DNA from: Hyphococcus lacteus
GTDB taxonomy: Bacteria > Pseudomonadota > Alphaproteobacteria > Caulobacterales > Parvularculaceae
DNA: 64,000 bases
Reading direction: 5' to 3'
Assembly (NCBI RefSeq): GCF_041058985.1
Contig: NZ_JBEHZE010000001.1
Span: 806,001 to 870,000, forward strand
Part shown: positions 1 through 8,040 of the stretch, piece after piece
Layout: each line of letters begins with the position of its first letter
How positions within the stretch are numbered: position 1 is the stretch's first letter
Program-made: the position numbers and the translations under genes
Notes under the pieces: model-generated
Database searches by the model: none
Seen by the model: the letters and a program-made list of their open reading frames with translations, nothing else
What the model was told of the DNA's origin: nothing

Positions 1-1605
1 AAAGGGCGAAAGCTTGATCAGTGGCACTCGGCCCACGCTGTTGATACAGACAAACGCACCCTCGCCGAAGCGATGGATGGCGCAGATATCTGTATCGGGC
101 TGTCGGTCGCCGGGGCGATCTCTAAAGACATGATCAAGTCCATGGCCAAAAACCCAATCATTTTTGTGATGGCCAATCCAAAGCCTGAGATCCTGCCCGA
201 AGAAATTCGTGAGGTGCGTAGCGATGCGATCATCGCCACTGGTCGCTCTGACTACGCCAATCAGGTCAACAATGTGCTCGGCTTTCCTTACATTTTCCGT
301 GGCGCGCTAGACGTCCGAGCACGGACAATTAATGACGAAATGAAAATTGCATGCGCCCGTGCGCTGGCTAAACTCGCGCGCGAAGATGTTCCCGACGAGG
401 TCGCTGCCGCCTATGGCACGCGCCTACGGTACGGGCCGGGTTATATTATTCCGACACCATTCGACCCACGTTTGATTTCAGAAATTCCACCCGCCGTCGC
501 AAAAGCCGCGATGGACACCGGCGTTGCGCGCAAACCAATCGAAGATTTTTCGACCTATAAAAACTCGCTCGCAGCGCGGCTCGACCCATCAGCATCGTTC
601 CTTCAGAAAATTTATTCCAGCCTGCGCGGCTGCGAAAAACCTAAACGTATTGTTTTTTCCGAAGGTGAAGAAGAGGCTGTGGTCCGCGCAGCCTATGCCT
701 TCCAGCAAGAGGGTTTGGGAACACCCGTTCTAATTGGCCGCGATGATCACATTAAAAATGCGCTCGCTGATGCTGGCTTGCCGGTCAATCATGAATTCGA
801 GACCTACCATTCGCGCACATCGCCCCACAACGAGCTGTATACGAAGTATCTTTATAAGCGGCTTCAGCGCAAAGGACACCTCTATCGCGATGCGCAACGC
901 CTCGTGAATACCGACCGAAATGTCTACGCGGCCTGTATGTTGGCCCACGGCCACGCTGATGGCATGGTCACGGGGGTGACCCGTCACTACGACGTGGCGC
1001 TGTCAAATGTTCGGTTGGCCCTTGATCCGCGCCCCGGCGAGCGCATGGTCGGTGTATCTATCATTCTGACCAAAAACCGAACTTTGTTTGTTGCCGATAC
1101 AAACGTCACGGAATTACCCGGTCCGAAAGACCTTGCCGAAATTGCCATGCAGGTTGCGCACGCCGCACGGCATATGGGCTTTCCGCCAAAGGTGGCTTTC
1201 GTCTCCTATTCGAATTTCGGTAATCCTGATACGGAACATTCTCGCCGCGTTGCGGGCGCAGTTGAAATTCTTGATCGGCGCATGGATGTTGACTTCGAAT
1301 ATGAAGGCGAGATGACCCCGCGCATGGCACTGAACGAGAACTTCCGCGAGCTTTACCCGTTCTCCCGCCTCAAAGGCGAAGCCAATGTGTTGATTACGCC
1401 CGGCGTTCACTCGGCGGCAATCTCAACCAAGCTATTGGGCGAAATCGGCGGCGCGCTCGTTCTCGGGCCAGTCCTGATCGGGCTTGAACGGCCAGTTCAA
1501 ATTGCACAGGTCGGTGCCGGCGTGAACGACATCGTCACCCTTGCAGCCATGGCCGCTTATGAGCTGGACGCCGAACACCGTAGCTGGGCCGAGAAAAAGG
1601 CCTAA
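1..1605 (+). CDS. maeB: NADP-dependent malic enzyme, MaeB type with phosphotransacetylase domain (5' end missing)
   Basis: Decarboxylates malate to pyruvate with NADP+ in the cytoplasm. The reading frame is open from base 1, so the N-terminal part lies outside the window. What remains begins in the NAD(P)-binding half (GLSVAGA, then VMANPKPEI, ATGRSDYANQVNN and FPYIFRGALDVRA), all typical of bacterial malic enzymes. From about base 600 a second domain follows (KRIVFSEGEEEAVVRAA, later TPGVHSAAISTKLL). This matches the phosphate acetyltransferase-like C-terminal extension of MaeB enzymes, which usually acts in allosteric control by acetyl-CoA rather than catalysis. The gene is intact to its TAA stop. 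It stands alone on this side, with no obvious operon partner in view. Confidence 0.95.
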   Translation, partial: KGRKLDQWHSAHAVDTDKRTLAEAMDGADICIGLSVAGAISKDMIKSMAKNPIIFVMANPKPEILPEEIREVRSDAIIATGRSDYANQVNNVLGFPYIFRGALDVRARTINDEMKIACARALAKLAREDVPDEVAAAYGTRLRYGPGYIIPTPFDPRLISEIPPAVAKAAMDTGVARKPIEDFSTYKNSLAARLDPSASFLQKIYSSLRGCEKPKRIVFSEGEEEAVVRAAYAFQQEGLGTPVLIGRDDHIKNALADAGLPVNHEFETYHSRTSPHNELYTKYLYKRLQRKGHLYRDAQRLVNTDRNVYAACMLAHGHADGMVTGVTRHYDVALSNVRLALDPRPGERMVGVSIILTKNRTLFVADTNVTELPGPKDLAEIAMQVAHAARHMGFPPKVAFVSYSNFGNPDTEHSRRVAGAVEILDRRMDVDFEYEGEMTPRMALNENFRELYPFSRLKGEANVLITPGVHSAAISTKLLGEIGGALVLGPVLIGLERPVQIAQVGAGVNDIVTLAAMAAYELDAEHRSWAEKKA

Positions 1606-1699
1606 ACGGTCTGATTGAATTGTTTCTGTAGAATAAAGTAGAGATAATTTTCTTGTCTACCTTTACTTTATTTAATAATCTCTCTTCTTAGGGGGGAAT

Positions 1700-2566
1700 A
1701 TGACTTTATTCAATACATTCCGTACGGCATTGGTGTGTTCGGTTTTGGCATCACTTCTGACCAGCGCATCGGCCCAAGATGCTGCTTATGAATACGCGCC
1801 TAATCAGTTCACCGACAAGATTGATCTGGCGCGGGGAAGCATTTCACCCATTGGCGATGGCGGATTCTATCTAACTGATAACGATGCTTGCCAACTGGTT
1901 GTGGCCGAATGGGGCTGGGAAAAATCTTTATGTGGTGCCGTTGATAAGATCATAATTGTTCCGTCACCGGCAATCGACACACTCCTGATCGAAATGCCGA
2001 ATTCCGACGGGTATATCACCTATGACGATTGGAATCACAAAGATCGACGTAAGGAGGTCGATGCCATTTGGCAATCGCTTGAGGATAGCGTTGCCGCCCA
2101 AGGAGATACACTTGGCATTAAAATCCAAATGGATGGATGGCTCGTTGAACCAACGCTGAATACAGATAAAAATTATCTGTACTACGCAACCCGCATGACT
2201 TGGGACGGCAATCCGCAAGTCAACATCAAAGCCGCTACATTTGACCGAAAGGGCTATGTAAATTTCTTGATTATCCCGACCGATCCCGACGTGGCAGCAT
2301 CCGACATTGTCGCTTTGATTGATCAGAATTTAACTGCATACGAATCGAATATGGGGATCGCCTATGCTGACTTTATCGAAGGCGATAAAGTTGCATCCTA
2401 TGGCGTCCTTGGCGTATTGGCCGGACTTGTGGGCGTTAAATACAGCAAAGTGCTTGCCGCTGGCTTAGGCGCGATATTGCTAGGTTTCGCGAAGAAATTA
2501 TGGTTCCTAATTTTCGCTCCGCTCGTCATTCTTTGGAACCGAGTTTTCGGCAAAAAGGGCGAATAG
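1700..2566 (+). CDS. DUF2167-family membrane-anchored protein
   Basis: A 288-residue protein with an N-terminal signal peptide ending near ASAQD. A central domain follows with the pattern GYITYDDW, then GIKIQMDGWLVEP, ATFDRKGYVNFLI and YADFIEGDKVASYGV. A C-terminal hydrophobic stretch (GVLAGLVGVKY, KKLWFLIFAPLVIL) ends in basic residues. This order fits the DUF2167 family of predicted membrane-anchored proteins, whose function is unknown. The central domain should face the periplasm with the C-terminus in the inner membrane. A strong ribosome site (AGGGGGGAA) sits just before ATG 1700. The family call rests on remembered motifs. Confidence 0.7.
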   Translation: MTLFNTFRTALVCSVLASLLTSASAQDAAYEYAPNQFTDKIDLARGSISPIGDGGFYLTDNDACQLVVAEWGWEKSLCGAVDKIIIVPSPAIDTLLIEMPNSDGYITYDDWNHKDRRKEVDAIWQSLEDSVAAQGDTLGIKIQMDGWLVEPTLNTDKNYLYYATRMTWDGNPQVNIKAATFDRKGYVNFLIIPTDPDVAASDIVALIDQNLTAYESNMGIAYADFIEGDKVASYGVLGVLAGLVGVKYSKVLAAGLGAILLGFAKKLWFLIFAPLVILWNRVFGKKGE

Positions 2567-2572
2567 AAATTT

Positions 2573-3385
2573 CTAATCGCCAGTCTTTCGACGAAACCTT
2601 GCGGACTGTTTTTTCATAAGATTTTGCGCCCAACTGCGCGGAACCGTCCGCATCAATCCCGCTGAGAACTTATTCCAACGGCCTGGTACGTAAACGACCG
2701 GGCCATTCTCGACCGCGCGGATAGCGCCTTCGACCACTGGTTCGGCTTCCATAAACATATATTTTGGTAGTTGCGAAACGAGGCCGCGCGTAGAGTTCAC
2801 ATCGTGAAACTCCGAATAGGTAAAACCGGGGCATAGCGCAGACGATTTTACGCCAGTGTCTTCATTTTCGGCAGCAAGCGATTGCGCAAAGCTAACCAGA
2901 AACGCTTTGACTGGTCCGTAAAGTGTGTGCCCCGCAGAGCCAGGCACAAGGCCCGCGACGGACGCCACCTGGATAATCCGGCCGAATTTTCGCTCGAGCA
3001 TGCCGGGCAAGACCAACCGCGAAAGCTGCACATAGGAATTGATCATCAATTCGAGGAAACCCCGGTGCGCAGCCCAATCATTTTCCGTGAAATAGCCGGG
3101 CATACCAAAACCCGCGTTGTTCACCAGAATATCAACGGGTGTGCCGTCAGCCTGTAGACGATCAAAAATTTCTTGGGGGGCCGACGGTGACGATAAATCC
3201 GCAACGATGGTTTTGGTTTTGACGCCGTGATCTTTTTCAAGTTCGGCCCCAAGCGCAGCCATTCGGTCTTCGCGACGCGCCACCAAAATGATATTTGTGC
3301 CCTTGGCTGCATATTGGCGCGCAAACATCGCGCCGATACCGGCTGATGCGCCCGTGATAAGCGCCCATTTTCCCTGATATTCCAT
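2573..3385 (-). CDS. short-chain dehydrogenase/reductase (classical SDR)
   Basis: A 270-residue cytoplasmic NAD(P)-dependent oxidoreductase of the classical SDR fold. The cofactor loop TGASAGIG lies near residue 11 and the NNAG motif (NNAGFG) near residue 90. The catalytic Ser sits in VASVAGLVPGS, followed by the YGPVK (Tyr-x3-Lys) pair. VARRED after the second strand suggests NADP preference. Length is typical. The C-terminal part is basic. The substrate cannot be told from sequence. It ends 7 bases from the convergent DUF2167 gene and has no operon partner. Confidence 0.88.
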   Translation of the reverse strand: MEYQGKWALITGASAGIGAMFARQYAAKGTNIILVARREDRMAALGAELEKDHGVKTKTIVADLSSPSAPQEIFDRLQADGTPVDILVNNAGFGMPGYFTENDWAAHRGFLELMINSYVQLSRLVLPGMLERKFGRIIQVASVAGLVPGSAGHTLYGPVKAFLVSFAQSLAAENEDTGVKSSALCPGFTYSEFHDVNSTRGLVSQLPKYMFMEAEPVVEGAIRAVENGPVVYVPGRWNKFSAGLMRTVPRSWAQNLMKKQSARFRRKTGD

Positions 3386-3549
3386 AAGACCATTTCTAAG
3401 ATTGCTGGTGGATTACGCCCATCATCGGATTATTGGCCAACTTGGTAAATAGCCCCGAACAGCTTTGGTTAACCGCGCGCGCCCTTTCAGCGCTAGCACA
3501 GGCTTTGCACCAGTGCTTGCGGGCGATTTCAATCGGCGCGATATTTCCC

Positions 3550-3565
3550 TTAACGATACATTAAC
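3550..3565 (+). promoter_or_regulatory. CtrA-type box (TTAA-N7-TTAAC)
   Basis: TTAA CGATACA TTAAC is an exact match to the full CtrA recognition sequence of alphaproteobacteria. It lies 34 bases before the ATG at 3599, in the intergenic strip between the divergent SDR gene and the small membrane protein gene. This is where CtrA would overlap the -35 region of the rightward promoter. Binding by CtrA is inferred from the match alone. Confidence 0.55.
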
Positions 3566-3598
3566 GTTATACTTTAATGCCGAAATTGCGGAAATAGC

Positions 3599-3955
3599 AT
3601 GGATAGTCTGGAATTTTTGTTGATCGTCTCTGTCTTTGGGGTGGTCGTGGTGTGGTATCTGGCGAATGTGAAAGCAGACTCGCCCGGACAGATCGGCTGG
3701 CTCGCTTTAGCCGAAGACCCCGAAACCAAAAATGCAGGTCCGCGTCGCGCCTATCGCATGAAAGACCGCCCCACGCGAACAGCCGCCGCATTTCATGACA
3801 GCCGCGCCAATAACGACCAACACAAAACCTATCGCGTGTTAGACGACGCCCAAATGCGCATGCGCTTTCGCCGTCAGGATGAAGCCCGTTACAAGGTCAA
3901 AGACAAACTACCGAAAGACGGCAAGGGTCTACCCGGCGAGCATCTCGGCGATTAG
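3599..3955 (+). CDS. small single-pass membrane protein of unknown function
   Basis: A 118-residue protein. Residues 5-22 form one transmembrane segment (EFLLIVSVFGVVVVWYLA). The rest is a hydrophilic, strongly charged tail rich in Arg, Lys, Asp and Glu (for example RMRFRRQDEARYKVKDK). I recognise no domain. It probably sits as an N-terminally anchored inner-membrane protein with a cytoplasmic basic tail. A perfect CtrA-type box stands just upstream, suggesting cell-cycle or motility-linked expression. Its 3' end overlaps the convergent transporter gene by 27 bases. The codon pattern looks like that of its neighbours, so I regard it as a real gene. Confidence 0.65.
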   Translation: MDSLEFLLIVSVFGVVVVWYLANVKADSPGQIGWLALAEDPETKNAGPRRAYRMKDRPTRTAAAFHDSRANNDQHKTYRVLDDAQMRMRFRRQDEARYKVKDKLPKDGKGLPGEHLGD

Positions 3956-4927
3956 CGGTAAGCCAACCCCCATCGCAACACTGATGACCAGACCGACAAA
4001 TGCTTTGCCCGCATCGGCGAACACAATCTTTGCTGTGGCTTGGGGCGACCGGATATTGTCCAGCGTTGCAATAGCGAATTCACGACCGGCGATCAGGCCC
4101 AAGAAAACCCAAGTTGTCGACATTGGAATGTCATTGAGTTCTTTGAAATAGAACAAAAGCGATGCGTAGGTGAAATCAATAATGGTCGCCGAGCGAATGT
4201 CAGAAACATTGGTTTTTGATTTTAAAATCCGTTGAACCGGGCCGCCCTGATTCCAAAACGTATAGGCCAACAACACTAAAATACCGACGACAGCGATCGA
4301 CGCCTCCATCGGATTCAATGCCGCTGCACCCGTCGCATCTACGCCGCGCGGCAGGAAAATAAAGATGTTGGCGAAGTCCTGCATCAACCAGACTGCCCAC
4401 AAATAACCTGTGGTTATCCACTGTAGCAGCACCCAAATCGGCGCATGTTGCTGTTCTGATGTCTTTAGAAACCAGCGCTCAATCGTTGGTGCGAGCACCG
4501 CGTAGATCACGCCCCCTGTTAAAAAAGCAACCCCATAACCAATGAGCGACTTGGTCAACATACTCTGCATGCCACCCATGGTCGCGAAAATCGCAAGCAC
4601 CATAAATGTCGTCGAAACTGGAATACCTAAACGGGTCAGCAACAAAAGCATGAGCGGCGGCAAGGCGTGATACCATTGAGGCTCAAAAATTGGATATTTA
4701 TCAACATTGCTCAGGCGACCAAAAGACGGGTCACCACCACTACTGATATAGCCATAAGCAAACACGACCACGAGCACGGTCGCAGCAAAAAGGAACAGCG
4801 CCCACCATGGCAAGCGCCGATTGGAATTGATGAATGTCCCTAATGTCTGCAATGCATCATTGCCGACAACAGCATAAGCCGCGAACATAAAGCCAATCGC
4901 CGCCCATAACCCAATATCAATGTCCAT
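3929..4927 (-). CDS. PiT-family inorganic phosphate transporter
   Basis: A 332-residue inner-membrane protein with about nine hydrophobic segments. The two inverted PiT repeats are visible. The N-terminal repeat carries the GNDA signature (VVGNDALQTLG) and later IPVSTTFMV. The C-terminal repeat carries NDIPMSTTWVFLG. PiT carriers take up phosphate, or metal-phosphate, with H+ or Na+. The protein is shorter than many PiT proteins (about 400-500 residues) and lacks a large cytoplasmic loop. No PhoU-like DUF47 partner is adjacent. Substrate is inferred from the family. The start ATG is 187 bases from the divergent hemH. Confidence 0.82.
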   Translation of the reverse strand: MDIDIGLWAAIGFMFAAYAVVGNDALQTLGTFINSNRRLPWWALFLFAATVLVVVFAYGYISSGGDPSFGRLSNVDKYPIFEPQWYHALPPLMLLLLTRLGIPVSTTFMVLAIFATMGGMQSMLTKSLIGYGVAFLTGGVIYAVLAPTIERWFLKTSEQQHAPIWVLLQWITTGYLWAVWLMQDFANIFIFLPRGVDATGAAALNPMEASIAVVGILVLLAYTFWNQGGPVQRILKSKTNVSDIRSATIIDFTYASLLFYFKELNDIPMSTTWVFLGLIAGREFAIATLDNIRSPQATAKIVFADAGKAFVGLVISVAMGVGLPLIAEMLAG

Positions 4928-5114
4928 GCTCGACCTTTATCCGATCCGGTTGGCCGCTATAAAACCACCAACACTTAATTGGACACGCGCACGCAGCGCG
5001 CGCCCCCCTGACCTCGCGCGCACACTCTATTTTTTATGTTTCACTATTGTGACAGAACACCGATTATTTGCGAAAACCGTCAATGAATTACACCTGCCCA
5101 AGGAAGCCCAGCCC

Positions 5115-6173
5115 ATGACCGACGATACAGCACCAAAAAATGCGGGCTCCAGCGACCAACCGCAGCACGCGCCAACAGCACACCCACCTGTGGCAGAGGG
5201 TCGCGTCGGGGTGCTTTTGGTCAATCTCGGAACACCGGAGGCACCCACCACGAGCGCTGTACGGACTTATTTGCGTGAATTCCTCAGTGATACGCGGATC
5301 GTGGATTTGCCGCGTGCACTGTGGCTGCCGGTGCTCTATGGGTTCATTCTCAACATTCGCCCCGCAGCGACCGCCCAGAATTATAAAAAAATATGGCGTG
5401 AAGAGAGCAATGAAAGCCCGCTACGCTATTACACCCGGGCCCAAGCCGAAAATCTAGCAACACATTTTGATGACGTAACCGTCGAATGGGCCATGCGGTA
5501 TGGTACGCCATCAATTTCCGAAAAACTCAATGCGTTAAAGGCCGCAGGCTGTACACGGATCTTGGTCATACCGCTTTATCCGCAATATTCAGCGACAACC
5601 ACCGCCAGTGTAACTGACGCTGTGTTCGACGCCGTAAAAGCAATGCGGTGGCAACCTGCCATTCGGATTGCCCCTGCGTTTCATGATGCTGGGGCTTATA
5701 TATCAGGCCTTGCGGAAACTACGCGCCAGCACTTTACAAAGATCGGCTGGCAACCAGACCGTATCGTGCTTTCATTTCATGGCTTACCACAGCGTTATTT
5801 CGAAGCCGGTGATCCCTATTATTGTCACTGCGCAAAGACTGCGCGATTACTGCGTGAAAAAATGGGGTGGTCAGAGGAATTTGCGCCTTTAGCGTTTCAG
5901 TCAAAATTCGGGCGCGAGAAATGGCTCGAGCCTGCTGCGGATGAAACCATCAAAGAGCTAGCTGAGAACGGTGCCAAAAATATTGCTGTGATCATGCCCG
6001 GCTTTGTCGCTGACTGTATTGAGACGCTAGAAGAAATTGATATCGCTGCGCGAGAAACTTTTCTTTCTGCGGGCGGTGAGAAATTTACCGCCGTTCCCTG
6101 TCTCAACGACACACCAGAAATGAATACTCTATTGGCTGATATCGCGCGGCGCGAAACCGCCGGTTGGGTTTAG
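5115..6173 (+). CDS. hemH: ferrochelatase
   Basis: Inserts Fe2+ into protoporphyrin IX, the last step of haem b synthesis. The 352-residue chain opens with a disordered, Pro-rich leader of about 30 residues, then GVLLVNLGTPEAPTTSAVRT, a hallmark of HemH. VLSFHGLPQRYFEAGDPY holds the conserved metal-binding His, and the C-terminal half has PGFVADCIETLEEID with its conserved acidic cluster. I chose ATG 5115 because AAGGAAG lies about 9 bases before it. The frame stays open upstream to 4920, but that stretch is low-complexity and unlike the family. The 3' end overlaps the convergent aldolase gene by 4 bases. Confidence 0.95.
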   Translation: MTDDTAPKNAGSSDQPQHAPTAHPPVAEGRVGVLLVNLGTPEAPTTSAVRTYLREFLSDTRIVDLPRALWLPVLYGFILNIRPAATAQNYKKIWREESNESPLRYYTRAQAENLATHFDDVTVEWAMRYGTPSISEKLNALKAAGCTRILVIPLYPQYSATTTASVTDAVFDAVKAMRWQPAIRIAPAFHDAGAYISGLAETTRQHFTKIGWQPDRIVLSFHGLPQRYFEAGDPYYCHCAKTARLLREKMGWSEEFAPLAFQSKFGREKWLEPAADETIKELAENGAKNIAVIMPGFVADCIETLEEIDIAARETFLSAGGEKFTAVPCLNDTPEMNTLLADIARRETAGWV

Positions 6174-7213
6174 GCGAACTTTCGGACACACGCCAGAAAT
6201 GCATCGACCTCAGCCTCTGTTGTTCTGAACGATGTAATCAAACGGCTCATGCGCCCGTTCACGGGGTCACCGGGTGTAATCCACGGGTAAAACCAATAAC
6301 CTTCCGCCCGTAGCTTGTCCGCAACTCCTTCCGGAAAACAGGCGAAAACCTCGTTGATTTCAGTGGCATACGAAATTTCGACACCATCAATAGCCGCAAG
6401 CCCGGTCGAAAGCTTTGACGCCATTTTGTTTGCGTGGCTTGCTAACGCCAACCAAAGCCCATCATGGAAATAGGCATCGAATTGGGCGGCGATAAAACGC
6501 ATCTTTGACCACAAATGGCCCGCCCGTTTACGGCGCATTTCAAAATCATGCGCCTTGTCTTTATCGAAAAATACTACAGCTTCGGCGGCAATACAGCCGT
6601 TTTTTGTCCCGCCAAAACAAAGGACATCGACACCCGATTGCCAACTTAACGCGGCAGGGCTTTCACCAGAGGCCGCAACAGCATTCGAAAAACGCGCACC
6701 GTCCATATGGACAAGCAACCCAGCGTCATGGGCCAAACCGGTTAGCGATTTTAATTCGTCAACAGAATATCGCGTGCCGCATTCTGTCCCTTGGGTGAGC
6801 GACAAAACGGATGCAGGGGCACCGTGGGGCCGGCGTTCGGGAAATCCGTTTAGTGCTTTTGTAACCGCGTCAGGCGTTAACTTCCCGCCCTTGCCCGAAA
6901 TCGGTAGCAGTTTTGCACCGCCGGTAAGAAACTCCGGTCCGGCGCATTCATCCATTTGAATGTGGCTTTCTTCGTGACACAAAACCATGCCGTAGGGCGG
7001 CGTCATTACTGACAATGCAAGCCCGTTTGCCGCGCCGCCGGTTGCCACGAAATAAACCGCCACGTCGCATTCAAAAATTTCGGCAAAGCGCGCTTCAACG
7101 CGTTTCGTCAGACCATCACCACCATAAGCAGGAACAGCCCCCTCGTTCGCGTTCGCGATGGCCGCAATAATTTCAGGGGCGGCACCTGCCCAATTATCAG
7201 AAGCAAAGGTCAT
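6170..7213 (-). CDS. ltaE: low-specificity L-threonine aldolase
   Basis: A PLP enzyme that splits threonine or allo-threonine into glycine and acetaldehyde. The 347-residue protein begins with FASDNWAGAAPEI. It shows the PLP-stacking region (VATGGAANGLALS), HMDGARFSNA with the Asp that contacts the pyridine nitrogen, and GGTKNGC, which carries the Schiff-base lysine. Fold type I and length match the family. I start at ATG 7213, which leaves a 4-base gap after the upstream HAD gene. An in-frame start at 7249 would overlap that gene by 32 bases and add residues unlike the family. The two genes probably form an operon. Confidence 0.88.
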   Translation of the reverse strand: MTFASDNWAGAAPEIIAAIANANEGAVPAYGGDGLTKRVEARFAEIFECDVAVYFVATGGAANGLALSVMTPPYGMVLCHEESHIQMDECAGPEFLTGGAKLLPISGKGGKLTPDAVTKALNGFPERRPHGAPASVLSLTQGTECGTRYSVDELKSLTGLAHDAGLLVHMDGARFSNAVAASGESPAALSWQSGVDVLCFGGTKNGCIAAEAVVFFDKDKAHDFEMRRKRAGHLWSKMRFIAAQFDAYFHDGLWLALASHANKMASKLSTGLAAIDGVEISYATEINEVFACFPEGVADKLRAEGYWFYPWITPGDPVNGRMSRLITSFRTTEAEVDAFLACVRKFA

Positions 7214-7217
7214 GACT

Positions 7218-7916
7218 TTACGCTGGCTCAGTCGAACGTATATCGTCAAGACCTGCGATAAATTCTACAAAACTCGGCATCAAAGCAACCGCTCCGGCTT
7301 CTAAAAGGCGATTGCCATGACCGTCGTAACAATGACCACCCCCAAGGAAGCCCCACGCCGTCATCCCAGCCGCAATCGCGGCGCGAACACCGTTTGCGCT
7401 ATCTTCTAATACCAGACAGCGTGCTGGGTTCACGCCCATTTTTTCGGCCGTATAGAGAAAAATATCGGGTGACGGTTTACCCTCGGCGACGAGATCAGCA
7501 GAGTAAACATGTGGCGCGGCAAGATCGTAAAGCGATGTACGCTCTAATTTCGATTTAAGAAAATGCGCCCGCGATGACGACGCGACGCCCAAATGTCCAA
7601 AGCGATCACGAACCGCCACAAGCGCTTTATCCGCATTGTCTATCGGTTGCAGAAGATGTCGTTCACGACCACGTCCGGCCAAAATGGTCTCTTCAAAATC
7701 CGTAGGCGCATCGCATTGATGCATTGCGTAGTAATCAGCGCGCAATTCTTTGAAAAATGCACCATCATGAAGACCGACAAATTTCTGTACATATTCGGCA
7801 GGTGAATATGTCAGACCAAGATCCACCAAAACGCTGCGCTCCCCACGAATTGCAAGAACTTCGGAATCCACCAACACACCATCACAATCAAAAATGACTG
7901 CCTCGAACTTTGTCAT
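7218..7916 (-). CDS. HAD-superfamily hydrolase (phosphoglucomutase/phosphatase-like)
   Basis: A 232-residue soluble protein with all four HAD motifs. Motif I is FDCDGVLVDSE near residue 8, with the nucleophile and acid/base Asp. Motif II is the Ser of ASSSRAH, motif III is the Lys in GKPSPDIF, and motif IV is VLEDSANGV. The helical cap lies between motifs I and II (subclass I). This group includes beta-phosphoglucomutase, phosphoglycolate phosphatase and other sugar-phosphate phosphatases. The substrate is not predictable here. Start is ATG 7916, directly after an in-frame GTG. It is the first gene of a likely pair with the threonine aldolase. Confidence 0.85.
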   Translation of the reverse strand: MTKFEAVIFDCDGVLVDSEVLAIRGERSVLVDLGLTYSPAEYVQKFVGLHDGAFFKELRADYYAMHQCDAPTDFEETILAGRGRERHLLQPIDNADKALVAVRDRFGHLGVASSSRAHFLKSKLERTSLYDLAAPHVYSADLVAEGKPSPDIFLYTAEKMGVNPARCLVLEDSANGVRAAIAAGMTAWGFLGGGHCYDGHGNRLLEAGAVALMPSFVEFIAGLDDIRSTEPA

Positions 7917-7996
7917 CACACTCTATACCTTTGGCCATCTGTTGATGCCTTATGGCAGCGCGGCCACATTTTATCCAGTAGGCATTAAGCGACCAC

Positions 7997-8023
7997 AAAA
8001 AAGGGCCCCGTAGGGCCCTTTTT
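7997..8023 (-). terminator. intrinsic terminator of hppA
   Basis: A perfect GC-rich stem (AAAGGGCCC / GGGCCCTTT, 3-4 base loop) lies 18 bases past the hppA stop and is followed on the minus strand by a run of six T. The flanking A and T runs make it nearly symmetrical, so it could also act on the plus strand. Confidence 0.85.
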
Positions 8024-8040
8024 CATCCGTAAACCAATAG

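Noticed and set aside
2882..3157. Open frames opposite the SDR gene and opposite many other genes in the window.
   Set aside because: They are antisense readings of well-supported genes, with no ribosome sites and no recognisable protein features.
4920..5114. Longer ferrochelatase start at 4920.
   Set aside because: It reaches into the divergent transporter start and adds an odd 65-residue leader. ATG 5115 has a good ribosome site and matches family length.
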